From contig NW_027488378.1 in the NCBI RefSeq assembly GCF_051014445.1, positions 1,240,001-1,304,000 on the forward strand: 64,000 nt of DNA, in the 5' to 3' direction. Of the stretch, positions 35,501-49,591 are shown in pieces. The notes under the pieces were generated by a model. It was not told where the DNA came from, ran no database searches, and worked only from the letters and a program-made list of their open reading frames with translations. The DNA is from Colletes latitarsis (Eukaryota > Arthropoda > Insecta > Hymenoptera > Colletidae). Position 1 is the stretch's first letter, and every line of letters begins with the position of its first letter. Made by a program: the position numbers and the translations under genes.

Positions 35501-38500
35501 TTCGCATACTTGTTGGCCTGATCCTGTGCGTTATCTAGGTTGGATCACGTAGTAATGTGGTACTACACTGTAACAGTGAGGTAAGCCTGGGTACGATCAA
35601 TATTTTAGACGATAACACCGGTTAGGTCAGGGTTAGGTCTGGTATTTGCCATCATCTGGCTCATACTTTCGCATTTTTCGCATACTTATTGGCCAGATCC
35701 TGGGCGTTTTCTGGTTTGGATCACGTAGCAATGTGGCACCACACTGAAACAGTGAGTTAAACCTGGATTCAATCTATATTAAAGAGGATAACAGCGGTTA
35801 GGTCAGGGTTAGGTCTGGTATTTGCCATCATCTGGCTCATACTATCGCATTTTCGCATACTTGTTGGCCACATACTGGGCGTTTTCTGGTTTGGATCACG
35901 TAGTAATGTGGTACCACAGTGAAACAGAGAGTTCAACCTGGATTCAATCTATATTTTAGAGGATAACACCGGTTAGGTCTGGGTAAGGTCTGGTATTTTC
36001 CATCATCTGGCTCATACTTTCGTTTCTTTCGCATACTTGCTGGCCAGATGCTGGGCTTTTTCTGGGTTGGATCACGTAGTAATGTGGTACCAAACTGAAA
36101 CAGTGAGTTAAACCTGGATTCAATCTATATTAAAGAGGATAACACCGGTTAGGTCGGGGTTAGGTCTGGTATTTGCCATCATCTGGCTCATACTTTCGCA
36201 TTTTTCGCCTAGTTGTTGGCCAGATCCTGGGCGTTTTCTATGTTGGATCACGTAGCAATGTGGCACCACACTGAAACAGTGAGTTAAACCTGGATTCAAT
36301 CTATATTAAAGAGGATAACACCGGTTAGGTCTGGGATTTGCCCTCATCTCGCTAATGCTTTTGCTTTTTTAGCATAATTGTTAGCCAAATGCTGGGCTTT
36401 TTCTGGGTTGGATCACGTAGTAATGTGGTACCACATTGAAACAGAGAGTTCAACCTGGATTCAATCTATATTTTAGAGGATAACACCGGTTAGGTCAGGG
36501 TTAGGTCTGGTATTTGCCATCATCTGGCTCATACTTTCGCATTCTTCGCATACTTGTTGGCCTGATCCTGGGCGTTTTCTAGGTTCGATCACGTAGTAAT
36601 GTGGTACCACACTGTAACAGTGAGGTAAGCCTGGGTACGATTAATATTTTAGACGATAACACTGGTTAGGTCAGGGTTAGGTCTGGTATTTGCCATCATC
36701 TGGCTCATACTCTCGCATTTTTCGCATACTTGTTGGCCTGATCCCGGGCGTTTTCTAGGTTGGATCACGCAGTAATGTGGTACCACACTGTAACAGTGAG
36801 GTAAGCCTGGGAACGACCAATATTTTAGACGATAACACCGGTTAGGTCAGGGTTAGGTCTGGTATTTGCCATCATCTGGCTCATACTTTCGCATTTTTCG
36901 CATACTGGTTGGCCTGATCCTGGGTGTTTTCTAGGTTGGATCACGTAGCAATGTGGTACCACACTGTAACAGTGAGGTAAGCCTGGGTACGATCAATATT
37001 TTAGACGATAACACCGGTTAGGTCTGGGATTTGCCCTCATCTCGCGCATGCTTTTGCTTTTTTACCATAATTGTTAGCCAAATGCTGGGCTTTTTCTGGG
37101 TTGGATCACGTAGTAATGTGGTACCAAACTGAAACAGTGAGTTAACCTGGATTCAATCTATATTAAAGAGGATAACACCGGTTAGGTCGAAGTTAGGTCT
37201 GGTGTTTGCCATCATCTGGCTCATACTTTCTTATTTTTCGCATACTTGTTGGCCAGATCCTGTGCGTTTTCTGGTTTGGATCACGTAGCAATGTGGTACC
37301 ACACTGAAACAGTGAGTTAAACCTGGATTCTATCTATATTTTAAAGGATAACACCGGTTAGGTCAGGGTTAGGTCTGGTATTTGCCATCATCTGGCTCAT
37401 GCTTTCGCATTTTTCGCCTACTTGTTGGCCAGATCCCGGGCGTTTTCAAGGTTGGATCACGTAGTAATGTGGTACCAAACTGAAACAGTGAGTTAAACCT
37501 GGATACAATCTATATTAAAGAGGATAACACCGGCTAGGTCAAGGTTAGTTCTGGTATTTGCCATCATCTGGCTCATACTTTCGCATTCTTCGCCTACATG
37601 TTGGCCAGATCCTGGCTGTTTTCTAGGTTGGATCACGTAGTAATGTTGTACCACACTGCAACAGTGAGTTAAACTTGGATTCAATCTATATTTTAGAGAA
37701 TAACACCGGTTAGGTCAGGGTTAGGTCTGGTATTTGATATTATCTGGCTCATACTTTCGCATTTTTCGCATACTTGTTGGCCATATCCTGGGCGTTTTCT
37801 GGTTTGGATCACGTAGTAATGTTGTTCCACACTGCAACAGTGAGTTAAATCTGGATTCAATCTATATTTTAGAGGATAACACCGGTTAGGTCAGGGTTAG
37901 GTCTGCTATTTGCCATCATCTGGCTCATGCTTTCGCATTTTTCGCCTACTTGTTGGCCAGATCCCGGGCGTTTTCTAGGTTGGATCACGTAGTAATGTGG
38001 TACCAAACTGAAACAGTGAGTTAAACCTGGATTCAATCTATATTAAAGAGGATAACACCGGCTAGGTCAAGGCTAGGTCTGGTATTTGCCATCATCTGGC
38101 TCATACTTTCGCATTTTTCGCATACTTGTTGGCCTGATCCTGGGCCTTTTCTGGTTTGGATCACGTAGTAATGTGGTACCACACCGAAACAGGCAATTAA
38201 ACCTGGTTCCGATTAATACTTTAGAGGATAACCCCGGTTAAGTCTGAGTTAGGTCTGCGATTTTCCCTCAGATCGCACATACTTTCGCTTCTTCCGCATA
38301 CTTGTTGGCCAGATCCTGGCTGTTTTCTAGGTTGGATCACGTAGTAATGTTGTACCACACTGCAACAGTGAGTTAAACTTGGATTCAATCTATAGTTTAG
38401 AGAATAACACCGGTTAGGTCAGGGTTAGGTCTGGTATTTGATATTATCTGGCTCATACTTTCGCATTTTTCGCATACTTGTAGGCCAGATCCTGGGAGTT

Positions 38501-41500
38501 TTCTGGTTTGGATCACGTAGTAATGTTGTACCACACTGCAACAGTGATTTAAACCTGGATTCAATCTATATTTTAGGGGATAACACCGGTTAGGTCAGGG
38601 TTAGGTCTGGTATTTGCCATCATCTGGCTCATACTTTCGCATTTTTCGCATACTTGTTGGCCTGATCCTGTGCGTTTTCTAGGTTGGATCACGTAGTAAT
38701 GTGGTACCACACTGTAACAGTGAGGTAAGCCTGGGTACGATCAATATTTTAGACGATATCACCGGTTAGGTCAGGGTTAGGTCTGGTATTTGCCATCATC
38801 TGGCTCATACTTTCGCATTTTTCGCATACTTATTGGCCAGATCCTGGGCGTTTTCTGGTTTGGATCACGTAGCAATGTGGCACCACACTGAAACAGTGAG
38901 TTAAACCTGGATTCAATCTATATTAAAGAGGATAACAGCGGTTAGGTCAGGGTTAGGTCTGGTATTTGCCATCATCTGGCTCATACTATCGCATTTTTCG
39001 CATACTTGTTGGCCACATACTGGGCGTTTTCTGGTTTGGATCACGTAGTAATGTGGTACCACAGTGAAACAGAGAGTTCAACCTGGATTCAATCTATATT
39101 TTAGAGGATAACACCGGTTAGGTCTGGGTAAGGTCTGGTATTTTCCATCATCTGGCTCATACTTTCGTTTCTTTCGCATACTTGTTGGCCAGATGCTGGG
39201 CTTTTTCTGGGTTGGATCACGTAGTAATGTGGTACCAAACTGAAACAGTGAGTTAAACCTGGATTCAATCTATATTAAAGAGGATAACACCGGTTAGGTC
39301 GGGGTTAGGTCTGGTATTTGCCATCATCTGGCTCATACTTTCGCATTTTTCGCCTAGTTGTTGGCCAGATCCTGGGCGTTTTCTATGTTGGATCACGTAG
39401 CAATGTGGCACCACACTGAAACAGTGAGTTAAACCTGGATTCAATCTATATTAAAGAGGATAACACCGGTTAGGTCTGGGATTTGCCCTCATCTCGCTAA
39501 TGCTTTTGCTTTTTTAGCATAATTGTTAGCCAAATGCTGGGCTTTTTCTGGGTTGGATCACGTAGTAATGTGGTACCACATTGAAACAGAGAGTTCAACC
39601 TGGATTCAATCTATATTTTAGAGGATAACACCGGTTAGGTCAGGGTTAGGTCTGGTATTTGCCATCATCTGGCTCATACTTTCGCATTCTTCGCATACTT
39701 GTTGGCCTGATCCTGGGCGTTTTCTAGGTTGGATCACGTAGTAATGTGGTACCACACTGTAACAGTGAGGTAAGCCTGGGTACGATTAATATTTTAGACG
39801 ATAACACCGGTTAGGTCAGGGTTAGGTCTGGTATTTGCCATCATCTGGCTCATACTTTCGCATTTTTCGCATACTTGTTGGCCTGATCCCGGGCGTTTTC
39901 TAGGTTGGATCACGCAGTAATGTGGTACCACACTGTAACAGTGAGGTAAGCCTGGGAACGACCAATATTTTAGACGATAACACCGGTTAGGTCAGGGTTA
40001 GGTCTGGTATTTGCCATCATCTGGCTCATACTTTCGCATTTTTCGCATACTGGTTGGCCTGATCCTGGGTGTTTTCTAGGTTGGATCACGTAGCAATGTG
40101 GTACCACACTGTAACAGTGAGGTAAGCCTGGGTACGATCAATATTTTAGACGATAACACCGGTTAGGTCTGGGATTTGCCCTCATCTCGCTCATGCTTTT
40201 GCTTTTTTACCATAATTGTTAGCCAAATGCTGGGCTTTTTCTGGGTTGGATCACGTAGTAATGTGGTACCAAACTGAAACAGTGAGTTAACCTGGATTCA
40301 ATCTATATTAAAGAGGATAACACCGGTTAGGTCGAAGTTAGGTCTGGTGTTTGCCATCATCTGGCTCATACTTTCGCATTTTTCGCATACTTGTTGGCCA
40401 GATCCTGTGCGTTTTCTGGTTTGGATCACGTAGCAATGTGGTACCACACTGAAACAGTGAGTTAAACCTGGATTCTATCTATATTTTAAAGGATAACACC
40501 GGTTAGGTCAGGGTTAGGTCTGGTATTTGCCATCATCTGGCTCATGCTTTCGCATTTTTCGCCTACTTGTTGGCCAGATCCCGTGCGTTTTCTAGGTTGG
40601 ATCACGTAGTAATGTGGTACCAAACTGAAACAGTGAGTTAAACCTGGATACAATCTATATTTGAGAGGATAACACTGGCTATGTCAAGGTTAGGTGTGGT
40701 ATTTGCCATCATCAGGCTCATACTTTCGCATTTTTCGCATACTTGTTGGCCATATCCTAGGTGTTTTCTAGGTTGGATCACGTAGTAATGTTGTACCACA
40801 CTACAACAGTGCGTTAAACCTGGATTCAATCTATAGTTTAGAGGATAACACCGGTTAGGTCAGGGTTAGGTGTGGTATTTGATATTATCTGGCTCATACT
40901 TTCGCATTTTTCGCATACTTGTTGGCCAGATCCTGGGCGTTTTCTATGTTGGATCACGTAGCAATGTGGCACCACACTGAAACAGTGAGTTAAACCTGGA
41001 TTCAATCTATATTAAAGAGGATAACACCGGTTAGGTCTGGGATTTGCCCTCATCTCGCTAATGCTTTTGCTTTTTTAGCATAATTGTTAGCCAAATGCTG
41101 GGCTTTTTCTGGTTTGGATCACGTAGCAATGTGGTACCACACTGAAACAGTGAGTTAAACCTGGATTCTATCTATATTTTAAAGGATAACACCGGTTAGG
41201 TCAGGGTTAGGTCTGGTATTTGCCATCATCTGGCTCATACTTTCGCATTTTTCGCATACTGGTTGGCCTGATCCTGGGTGTTTTCTAGGTTGGATCACGT
41301 AGCAATGTGGTACCACACTGTAACAGTGAGGTAAGCCTGGGTACGATCAATATTTTAGACGATAACACCGGTTAGGTCTGGGATTTGCCCTCATCTCGCG
41401 CATGCTTTTGCTTTTTTACCATAATTGTTAGCCAAATGCTGGGCTTTTTCTGGGTTGGATCACGTAGTAATGTGGTACCAAACTGAAACAGTGAGTTAAC

Positions 41501-42169
41501 CTGGATTCAATCTATATTAAAGAGGATAACACCGGCTAGGTCAAGGTTAGTTCTGGTATTTGCCATCATCTGGCTCATACTTTCGCATTTTTCGCCTACA
41601 TGTTGGCCAGATCCTGGCTGTTTTCTAGGTTGGATCACGTAGTAATGTTGTACCACACTGCAACAGTGAGTTAAACTTGGATTCAATCTATATTAAAGAG
41701 GATAACACCGGTTAGGTCAAGGTTAGGTCTGGTGTTTGCCATCATCTGGCTCATACTTTCGCATTTTTCGCCTACTTGTTGGCCATATCCTAGGTGTTTT
41801 CTAGGTTGGATCACGTAGTAATGTTGTACCACACTACAACAGTGCGTTAAACCTGGATTCAATCTATAGTTTAGAGGATAACACCGGTTAGGTCAGGGTT
41901 AGGTGTGGTATTTGATATTATCTGGCTCATACTTTCGCATTTTTCGCATACTTGTTGGCCAGATCCAGGGAGTTTTCTGGTTTGGATCACGTAGTAATGT
42001 TGTACCACACTGCAACAGTGAGTTAAACCTGGATTCAATCTATATTTTAGGGGATAACACCGGTTAGGTCAGGGTTAGGTCTGGTATTTGCCATCATCTG
42101 GCTCATACTTTCGCATTTTTCGCATACTTGTTGGCCTGATCCTGTGCGTTTTCTAGGTTGGATCACGTA

Positions 42170-44975
42170 GTAATGTGGTACCACACTGTAACAGTGAGGT
42201 AAGCCTGGGTACGATCAATATTTTAGACGATAACACCGGTTAGGTCAGGGTTAGGTCTGGTATTTGCCATCATCTGGCTCATACTTTCGCATTTTTCGCA
42301 TACTTGTTGGCCTGATCCTGGGCGTTTTCTAGGTTGGATCACGTAGTAATGTGGTATCACAGTGTAACAGTGAGGTAAGCCTGGGTACGATTAATATTTT
42401 AGACGATAACACCGGTTAGGTCAGGGTTAGGTCTGGTATTTGCCATCATCTGGCTCATACTTTCGCATTCTTCGCATACTTGATGGCCAGATCCTGGGCC
42501 TTTTCTGGTTTGGATCACGTAGTAATGTGGTACCACACCGAAACAGGCAATTAAACCTGGTTCCGATTAATACTTTAGAGGATAACCCCGGTTAAGTCTG
42601 AGTTAGGTCTGCGATTTTCCCTCAGATCGCACATACTTTCGCTTCTTCCGCATACTTGTTGGCCAGATGCTGGGCTTTTTCTGGGTTGGATCACGTAGTA
42701 GTGTGGTACCACACTGAAACAGTGAGTTAAACCTGGATTCAATCTATATTTGAGAGGATAACACTGGCTATGTCAAGGTTAGGTGTGGTATTTGCCATCA
42801 TCAGGCTCATACTTTCGCATTTTTCGCATACTTGTTGACCTGATCCTGTGCGTTTTCTAGGTTGGATCACGTAGTAATGTGGTATCACAGTGTAACAGTG
42901 AGGTAAGCCTGGGTACGATTAATATTTTAGACGATAACACCGGTTAGGTCAGGGTTAGGTCTGGTATTTGCCATCATCTGGCTCATACTTACGCATTTTT
43001 CGCATACTTCTTGGCCTGATCCTGTGCGTTTTCTAGGTTGGATCACGTAGTAATGTGGTACCACACTGTAACAGTGAGGTAAGCCTGGGTACGATCAATA
43101 TTTTAGACGATAACACCGGTTAGGTCAGGGTTAGGTCTGGTATTTTCCATCATCTGTTTTATACTTTCGCATTTTTCGTATACATGTTGGCCATATCCCG
43201 GGCTTTTGCTGGTATGGATCACGTAGTATTGTGGTACCACACTGCAACAGCGGGTACAACCGGGATCCGATCAATACTTTAGAGGATAACACCGGTTAGG
43301 TCTGGGATTTGCCCCCATCCCGCTCATGCTTTTGCTTTTTTAGCATAATTGTTAGCCAAATGCTGGGCTTTTTCTGGGTTGGATCACGTAGTAATGTGGT
43401 ACCAAACTGAAACAGTGAGTTAAACCTGGATTCAATCTATATTAAAGAGGATAACACCGGTTAGGTCAAGGTTAGGTCTGGTGTTTGCCATCATCTGGCT
43501 CATACTTTCGCATTTTTCGCATACTTGTTGGCCAGATCCTGGGCTTTTTCTGGTTTGGATCACGTAGTAATGTGGTACCACACTGTAACAGTGAGGTAAG
43601 CCTGGGTACGATCAATATTTTAGACGATAACACCGGTTAGGTCAGGGTTAGGTCTGGTATTTGCCATCATCTGGCTCATACTTTCGCATTTTTCGCATAC
43701 TTGTTGGCCTGATCCTGGGCGTTTTCTAGGTTGGATCACGTAGTAATGTGGTATCACAGTGTAACAGTGAGGTAAGGCTGGGTACGATTAATATTTTAGA
43801 CGATAACACCGGTTAGGTCAGGGTTAGGTCTGGTATTTGCCATCATCTGGCTCATACTTTCGCATTCTTCGCATACTTGATGGCCAGATCCTGGGCCTTT
43901 TCTGGTTTGGATCACGTAGTAATGTGGTACCACACCGAAACAGGCAATTAAACCTGGTTCCGATTAATACTTTAGAGGATAACCCCGGTTAAGTCTGAGT
44001 TAGGTCTGCGATTTTCCCTCAGATCGCACATACTTTCGCTTCTTCCGCATACTTGTTGGCCAGATGCTGGGCTTTTTCTGGGTTGGATCACGTAGTAGTG
44101 TGGTACCACACTGAAACAGTGAGTTAAACCTGGATTCAATCTATATTTGAGAGGATAACACTGGCTATGTCAAGGTTAGGTGTGGTATTTGCCATCATCA
44201 GGCTCATACTTTCGCATTTTTCGCATACTTGTTGACCTGATCCTGTGCGTTTTCTAGGTTGGATCACGTAGTAATGTGGTATCACAGTGTAACAGTGAGG
44301 TAAGCCTGGGTACGATTAATATTTTAGACGATAACACCGGTTAGGTCAGGGTTAGGTCTGGTATTTGCCATCATCTGGCTCATACTTACGCATTTTTCGC
44401 ATACTTCTTGGCCTGATCCTGTGCGTTTTCTAGGTTGGATCACGTAGTAATGTGGTACCACACTGTAACAGTGAGGTAAGCCTGGGTACGATCAATATTT
44501 TAGACGATAACACCGGTTAGGTCAGGGTTAGGTCTGGTATTTTCCATCATCTGTTTTATACTTTCGCATTTTTCGTATACATGTTGGCCATATCCCGGGC
44601 TTTTGCTGGTATGGATCACGTAGTATTGTGGTACCACACTGCAACAGCGGGTACAACCGGGATCCGATCAATACTTTAGAGGATAACACCGGTTAGGTCT
44701 GGGATTTGCCCCCATCCCGCTCATGCTTTTGCTTTTTTAGCATAATTGTTAGCCAAATGCTGGGCTTTTTCTGGGTTGGATCACGTAGTAATGTGGTACC
44801 AAACTGAAACAGTGAGTTAAACCTGGATTCAATCTATATTAAAGAGGATAACACCGGTTAGGTCAAGGTTAGGTCTGGTGTTTGCCATCATCTGGCTCAT
44901 ACTTTCGCATTTTTCGCATACATGTTGGCCAGATCCTGGGCTTTTTCTGGTTTGGATCACGTAGTAATGTGGTAC
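42170..44975 (+). repeat. Tandem duplication of a 1,397-bp, 8-monomer block
   Basis: The block starting TGATGGCCAGATCCTGGGCC at 42481 recurs at 43878, 1,397 bp on (8 x 176 minus 11, one short monomer). Rare variants such as GTGGTATCACAGTGTAAC and GGATTTGCCCCCATCCCGC appear at the same place in both. The same 8-mer block recurs at 49644 and 55046. Confidence 0.8.
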
Positions 44976-47900
44976 CACAACGAAACTGTGAGTTAAACCT
45001 GGATTCAATCTATATTTTAGAGGATAACACCGGTTAGGTCAGGGTTAGGTCTGGTATTTTCCATCACCTGTCTTATACTTTCGCATTTTTCGTATACATG
45101 TTGTCCATATCCCGGGCTTTTGCTGGTATGGATCACGTAGTATTGTGGTACCACACTGAAACAGCCGGTTCAACCGGGATCCGATCAATACTTTAGAGGA
45201 TAACACCGGTTAGGTCTGGGATTTGCCCTCATCTCGCTCATGCTTTTGCTTTTTTATCATAATTGTTAGCCAAATGCTGGGCTTTTTCTGGGTTGGATCA
45301 CGTAGTAATGTGGTACCACATTGAAACAGAGAGTTCAACCTGGATTCAATCTATAGTTTAGAGGATAACCCCGGTTAAGTCTGAGTTAGGTCTGCGATTT
45401 TCCCTCAGATCGCACATACTTTCGCTTCTTCCGCATACTTGTTGGCCAGATGCTGGGCTTTTTCTGGGTCGGATCAGATGGTACCACACTGAAACAGTGA
45501 GTTAAACCTGGATTCAATCTATATTTGAGAGGATAACACTGGTTAGGTCAAGGTTAGGTGTGGTATTTGCCATCATCAGGCTCATACTTTCGCATTTTTC
45601 GCCTACTTGTTGGCCAGATCCTGGGCATTTCTTGGTTTGGATCACGTAGTAATGTTGTACCACACTACAACAGTGAGTTAAACCTGGATTCAATCTATAG
45701 TTTAGAGGATAACACCGGTTAGGTCAGGGTTAGGTCTGGTATTTGATATTATCTGGCTCATACTTTCGCATTTTTCGCATACTTGTTGGCCAGATCCTGG
45801 GCGTTTTCTGGTTTGGATCACGTAGTAATGTTGTACCACACTGCTTCAGTGAGTTAAACCTGCATTCAATCTATATATTAGAGGATAACACCGGTTAGGT
45901 CAGGGTTAGGTCTGGTATTTGCCATCATCTGGCTCATACTTTCGTATTTTTCGCATACTTGTTGGCCTGATCCTGGGTGTTTTCTAGGTTGGATCATGTA
46001 GCAATGTGGTACCACACTGTAACAGTGAGGTAAGCCTGGGAACGATCAATATTTTAGACGATAACACCGGTTAGGTCAGGGTTAGGTCTGGTATTTGCCA
46101 TCATCTGGCTCATTCTTTCGCATTTTTCGCATACTTGTTGGCCAGATCCTGGGCGTTTTCTGGTTTGGATCACGTAGCAATGTGGTACCACACTGAAGCT
46201 GTGAGTTAAACCTGGATTCAATCTATAGTTTAGAGGATAACACCGGTTAGGTCAGGGTTAGGTCTGGTATTTGATATTATCTGGCTCATACTTTCGCATT
46301 TTTCGCATACTTGTTGGCCAGATCCTGGGAGTTTTCTGGTTTGGATCACGTAGTAATGTTGTACCACACTGCAACAGTGAGTTAAACCTGGATTCAATCT
46401 ATATTTTAGAGGATAACACCGGTTACGTCAGGGTTAGGTCTGGTATTTGCCATCATCTGGCTCATACTTTCGCATTCTTCGCATACTTGATGGCCAGATC
46501 CTGGGCTTTTTCTGGTTTCGATCTCGTAGTAATGTAGTACCACACCGAAACAGGCAATTAAACCTGGTTCCGATTAATACTTTAGAGGATAACCCCGGTT
46601 AAGTCTGAGCTAGGTCTGCGATTTTCCCTCAGATCGCACATACTTTCGCTTCTTCCGCATACTTGTTGGCCAGATGCTGGGCTTTTTCTGGGTTGGATCA
46701 CGTAGTAGTGTGGTACCACACTGTAACAGCGAGTTAAACCTGGATTCAATCTATATTGGAGAGGATAACACTGGTTAGGTCAAGGTTAGGTGTGGTATTT
46801 GCCATCATCAGGCTCATACTTTCGCATTTTTCGCCTACTTGTTGGCCAGATCCTGGGCATTTTTTGGTTTGGATCACGTAGTAACGTTGTACCACACTAC
46901 AACAGTGAGTTAAACCTGGATTCAATCTATAGTTTAGAGGATAACACCGGTTAGGTCAGGGTTAGGTCTGGTGTTTGCCATCATCTGGCTCATACTTTCG
47001 CATTTTTCGCCTACTTGTTGGCCAGATCCTAGGTGTTTTCTAGGTTGGTTCACGTAGTAATGTTGTACCACACTGCAATAGTGAGTTAAACTTGGATTCA
47101 ATCTATATTTTAGAGGATAACACCGGTTAGGTCAGGGTTAGGTCTGGTATTTGATATTATCTGGCTCATACTTTCGCATTTTTCGCATACTGGTTGGCCT
47201 GATCCTGGGTGTTTTCTAGGTTGGATCACGTAGCAATGTGGTACCACACTGTAACAGTGAGGTAAGCCTCGGAACGATCAATATTTTAGACGATAACACC
47301 GGTTAGGTCAGGGTTAGGTCTGGTATTTGCCATCATCTGGCTCATTCTTTCGCATTTTTCGCATACTTGTTGGCCAGATCCTGGGCGTTTTCTGGTTTGG
47401 ATCACGTAGTAATGTTGTACCGCACTGCATCAGTGAGTTAAACCTGGATTCAATTTATATATTAGAGGATAACACCGGTTAGGTCAGGGTTAGGTCTGGT
47501 GTTTGCCATCATCTGGCTCATACTTTCGCATTTTTCGCCTACTTGTTGGCCAGATCCTAGGTGTTTTCTAGGTTGGATCACGTAGTAATGTTGTACCACA
47601 CTGCAACAGTGAGTTAAACTTGGATTCAATCTATATTTTAGAGGATAACACCGGTTAGGTCAGGGTTAGGTTTGGTATTTGATATTATCTGGCTCATACT
47701 TTCGCATTTTTCGCATACTTGTTGGCCGGATCCTGGGCGTTTTCTGGTTTGGATCACGTAGTAATGTTGTACCACACTGAATCAGTGAGTTAAACCTGGA
47801 TTCAATCTATATATTAGAGGATAACACCGGTTAGGTCAGGGTTAGGTCTGGTATTTGATATTATCTGGCTCATACTTTCGCATTTTTCGCATACTTGTTG

Positions 47901-49591
47901 GCCTGATCCTGGGCGTTTTCTGGTTTGGATCACGTAGCAATGTGGTACCACACTGAAACAGTGTGTTAAACCTGGATTCAATCTATATTTTAGAGGATAA
48001 CACCGGTTAGGTCAGGTTTAGGTCTGGTGTTTTCCATCATCTGTCTTATACTTTCGCATTTTTCGTATACATGTTGTCCATATCCCGGGCTTTTGCTGGT
48101 ATGGATCACGTGGTATTGTGGTACCACACTGAAACAGCGGGTTCAACCGGGATCCGGTCAATACTTTAGAGGATAACACCGGTTAGGTCTGTTATTTTCC
48201 ATCATCCGGCTCATACTTTCGCTTTTTTCGTTTACTTGTTGGCCAGATCCTGGGCGTTTTCTGTTTGGGATCACGTAGTAATGTTGTTCCACACTGCAAC
48301 AGTGAGTTAGACCTGGATACAATCTATACTTTAGAGGATAACACCGGTTAGGTCAGGGATAGGTCAGGTATTTTCCATCACCTGGCTCATAGTTTCGCAT
48401 TTTTCGCATACTTGTTGGCCAGATGCTGCGCTTTTTCTGGGTTGGATCACGTAGTAATGTGGTAACACACTGAAACAGTGAGTAAACCTGGATTCAATCT
48501 ATATTTTAGAGGATAACACCGGTTAGGTCAGGGTTAGGTCTGGTATTTGCCATCATCTGGCTCATACATTCGCATTTTTCGCCTAGTTGTTGGCCAGATC
48601 CTGGGCGTTTTCTAGGTTGGATCACGTAGTAATGTTGTACCACACTGCAACAGTGAGTTAAACTTGGATTCAATCTATATTAAAGAGGATAACACCGGTT
48701 AGGTCAAGGTTAGGTCTGGTGTTTGCCATCATCTGGCTCATACTTTCGCATTTTTCACCTACTTGTTGGCCATATCCTAGGTGTTTTCTAGGTTGGATCA
48801 CGTAGTAATGTTGTACCACACTGCAACAGTGAGTTAAACTTGGATTCAATCTATATTTTAGAGGATAACACTGGCTATGTCAAGGTTAGGTGTGGTATTT
48901 GCCATCATCAGGCTCATACTTTCGCATTTTTCGCCTACTTGTTGGCCAGATCCTGGGCATTTTTTGGTTTGGATCACGTAGTAATGTTGTACCACACTAC
49001 AACAGTGCGTTAAACCTGGATTCAATCTATAGTTTAGAGGATAACACCGGTTAGGTCAGGGTTAGGTCTGGTATTTGATATTATCTGGCTCATACTTTCG
49101 CATTTTTCGCATACTTGTTGGCCAGATCCAGGGAGTTTTCTGGTTTGGATCACGTAGTAATGTTGTACCACACTGCAACAGTGAGTTAAACCTGGATTCA
49201 ATCTATATTTTAGGGGATAACACCGGTTAGGTCAGGGTTAGGTCTGGTATTTGCCATCATCTGGCTCATACTTTCGCATTTTTCGCATACTTGTTGGCCT
49301 GATCCTGTGCGTTTTCTAGGTTGGATCACGTAGTAATGTGGTACCACACTGTAACAGTGAGGTATGCCTGGGTACGATCAATATTTTAGACGATAACACC
49401 GGTTAGGTCAGGGTTAGGTCTGGTATTTGCCATCATCTGGCTCATACTTTCGCATTTTTCGCATACTTGTTGGCCTGATCCTGGGCGTTTTCTAGGTTGG
49501 ATCACGTAGTAATGTGCTACCACACTGTAACAGTGAGGTAAGCCTGGGAACGATCAATATTTTAGACGATAACACCGGTTAGGTCAGGGTT

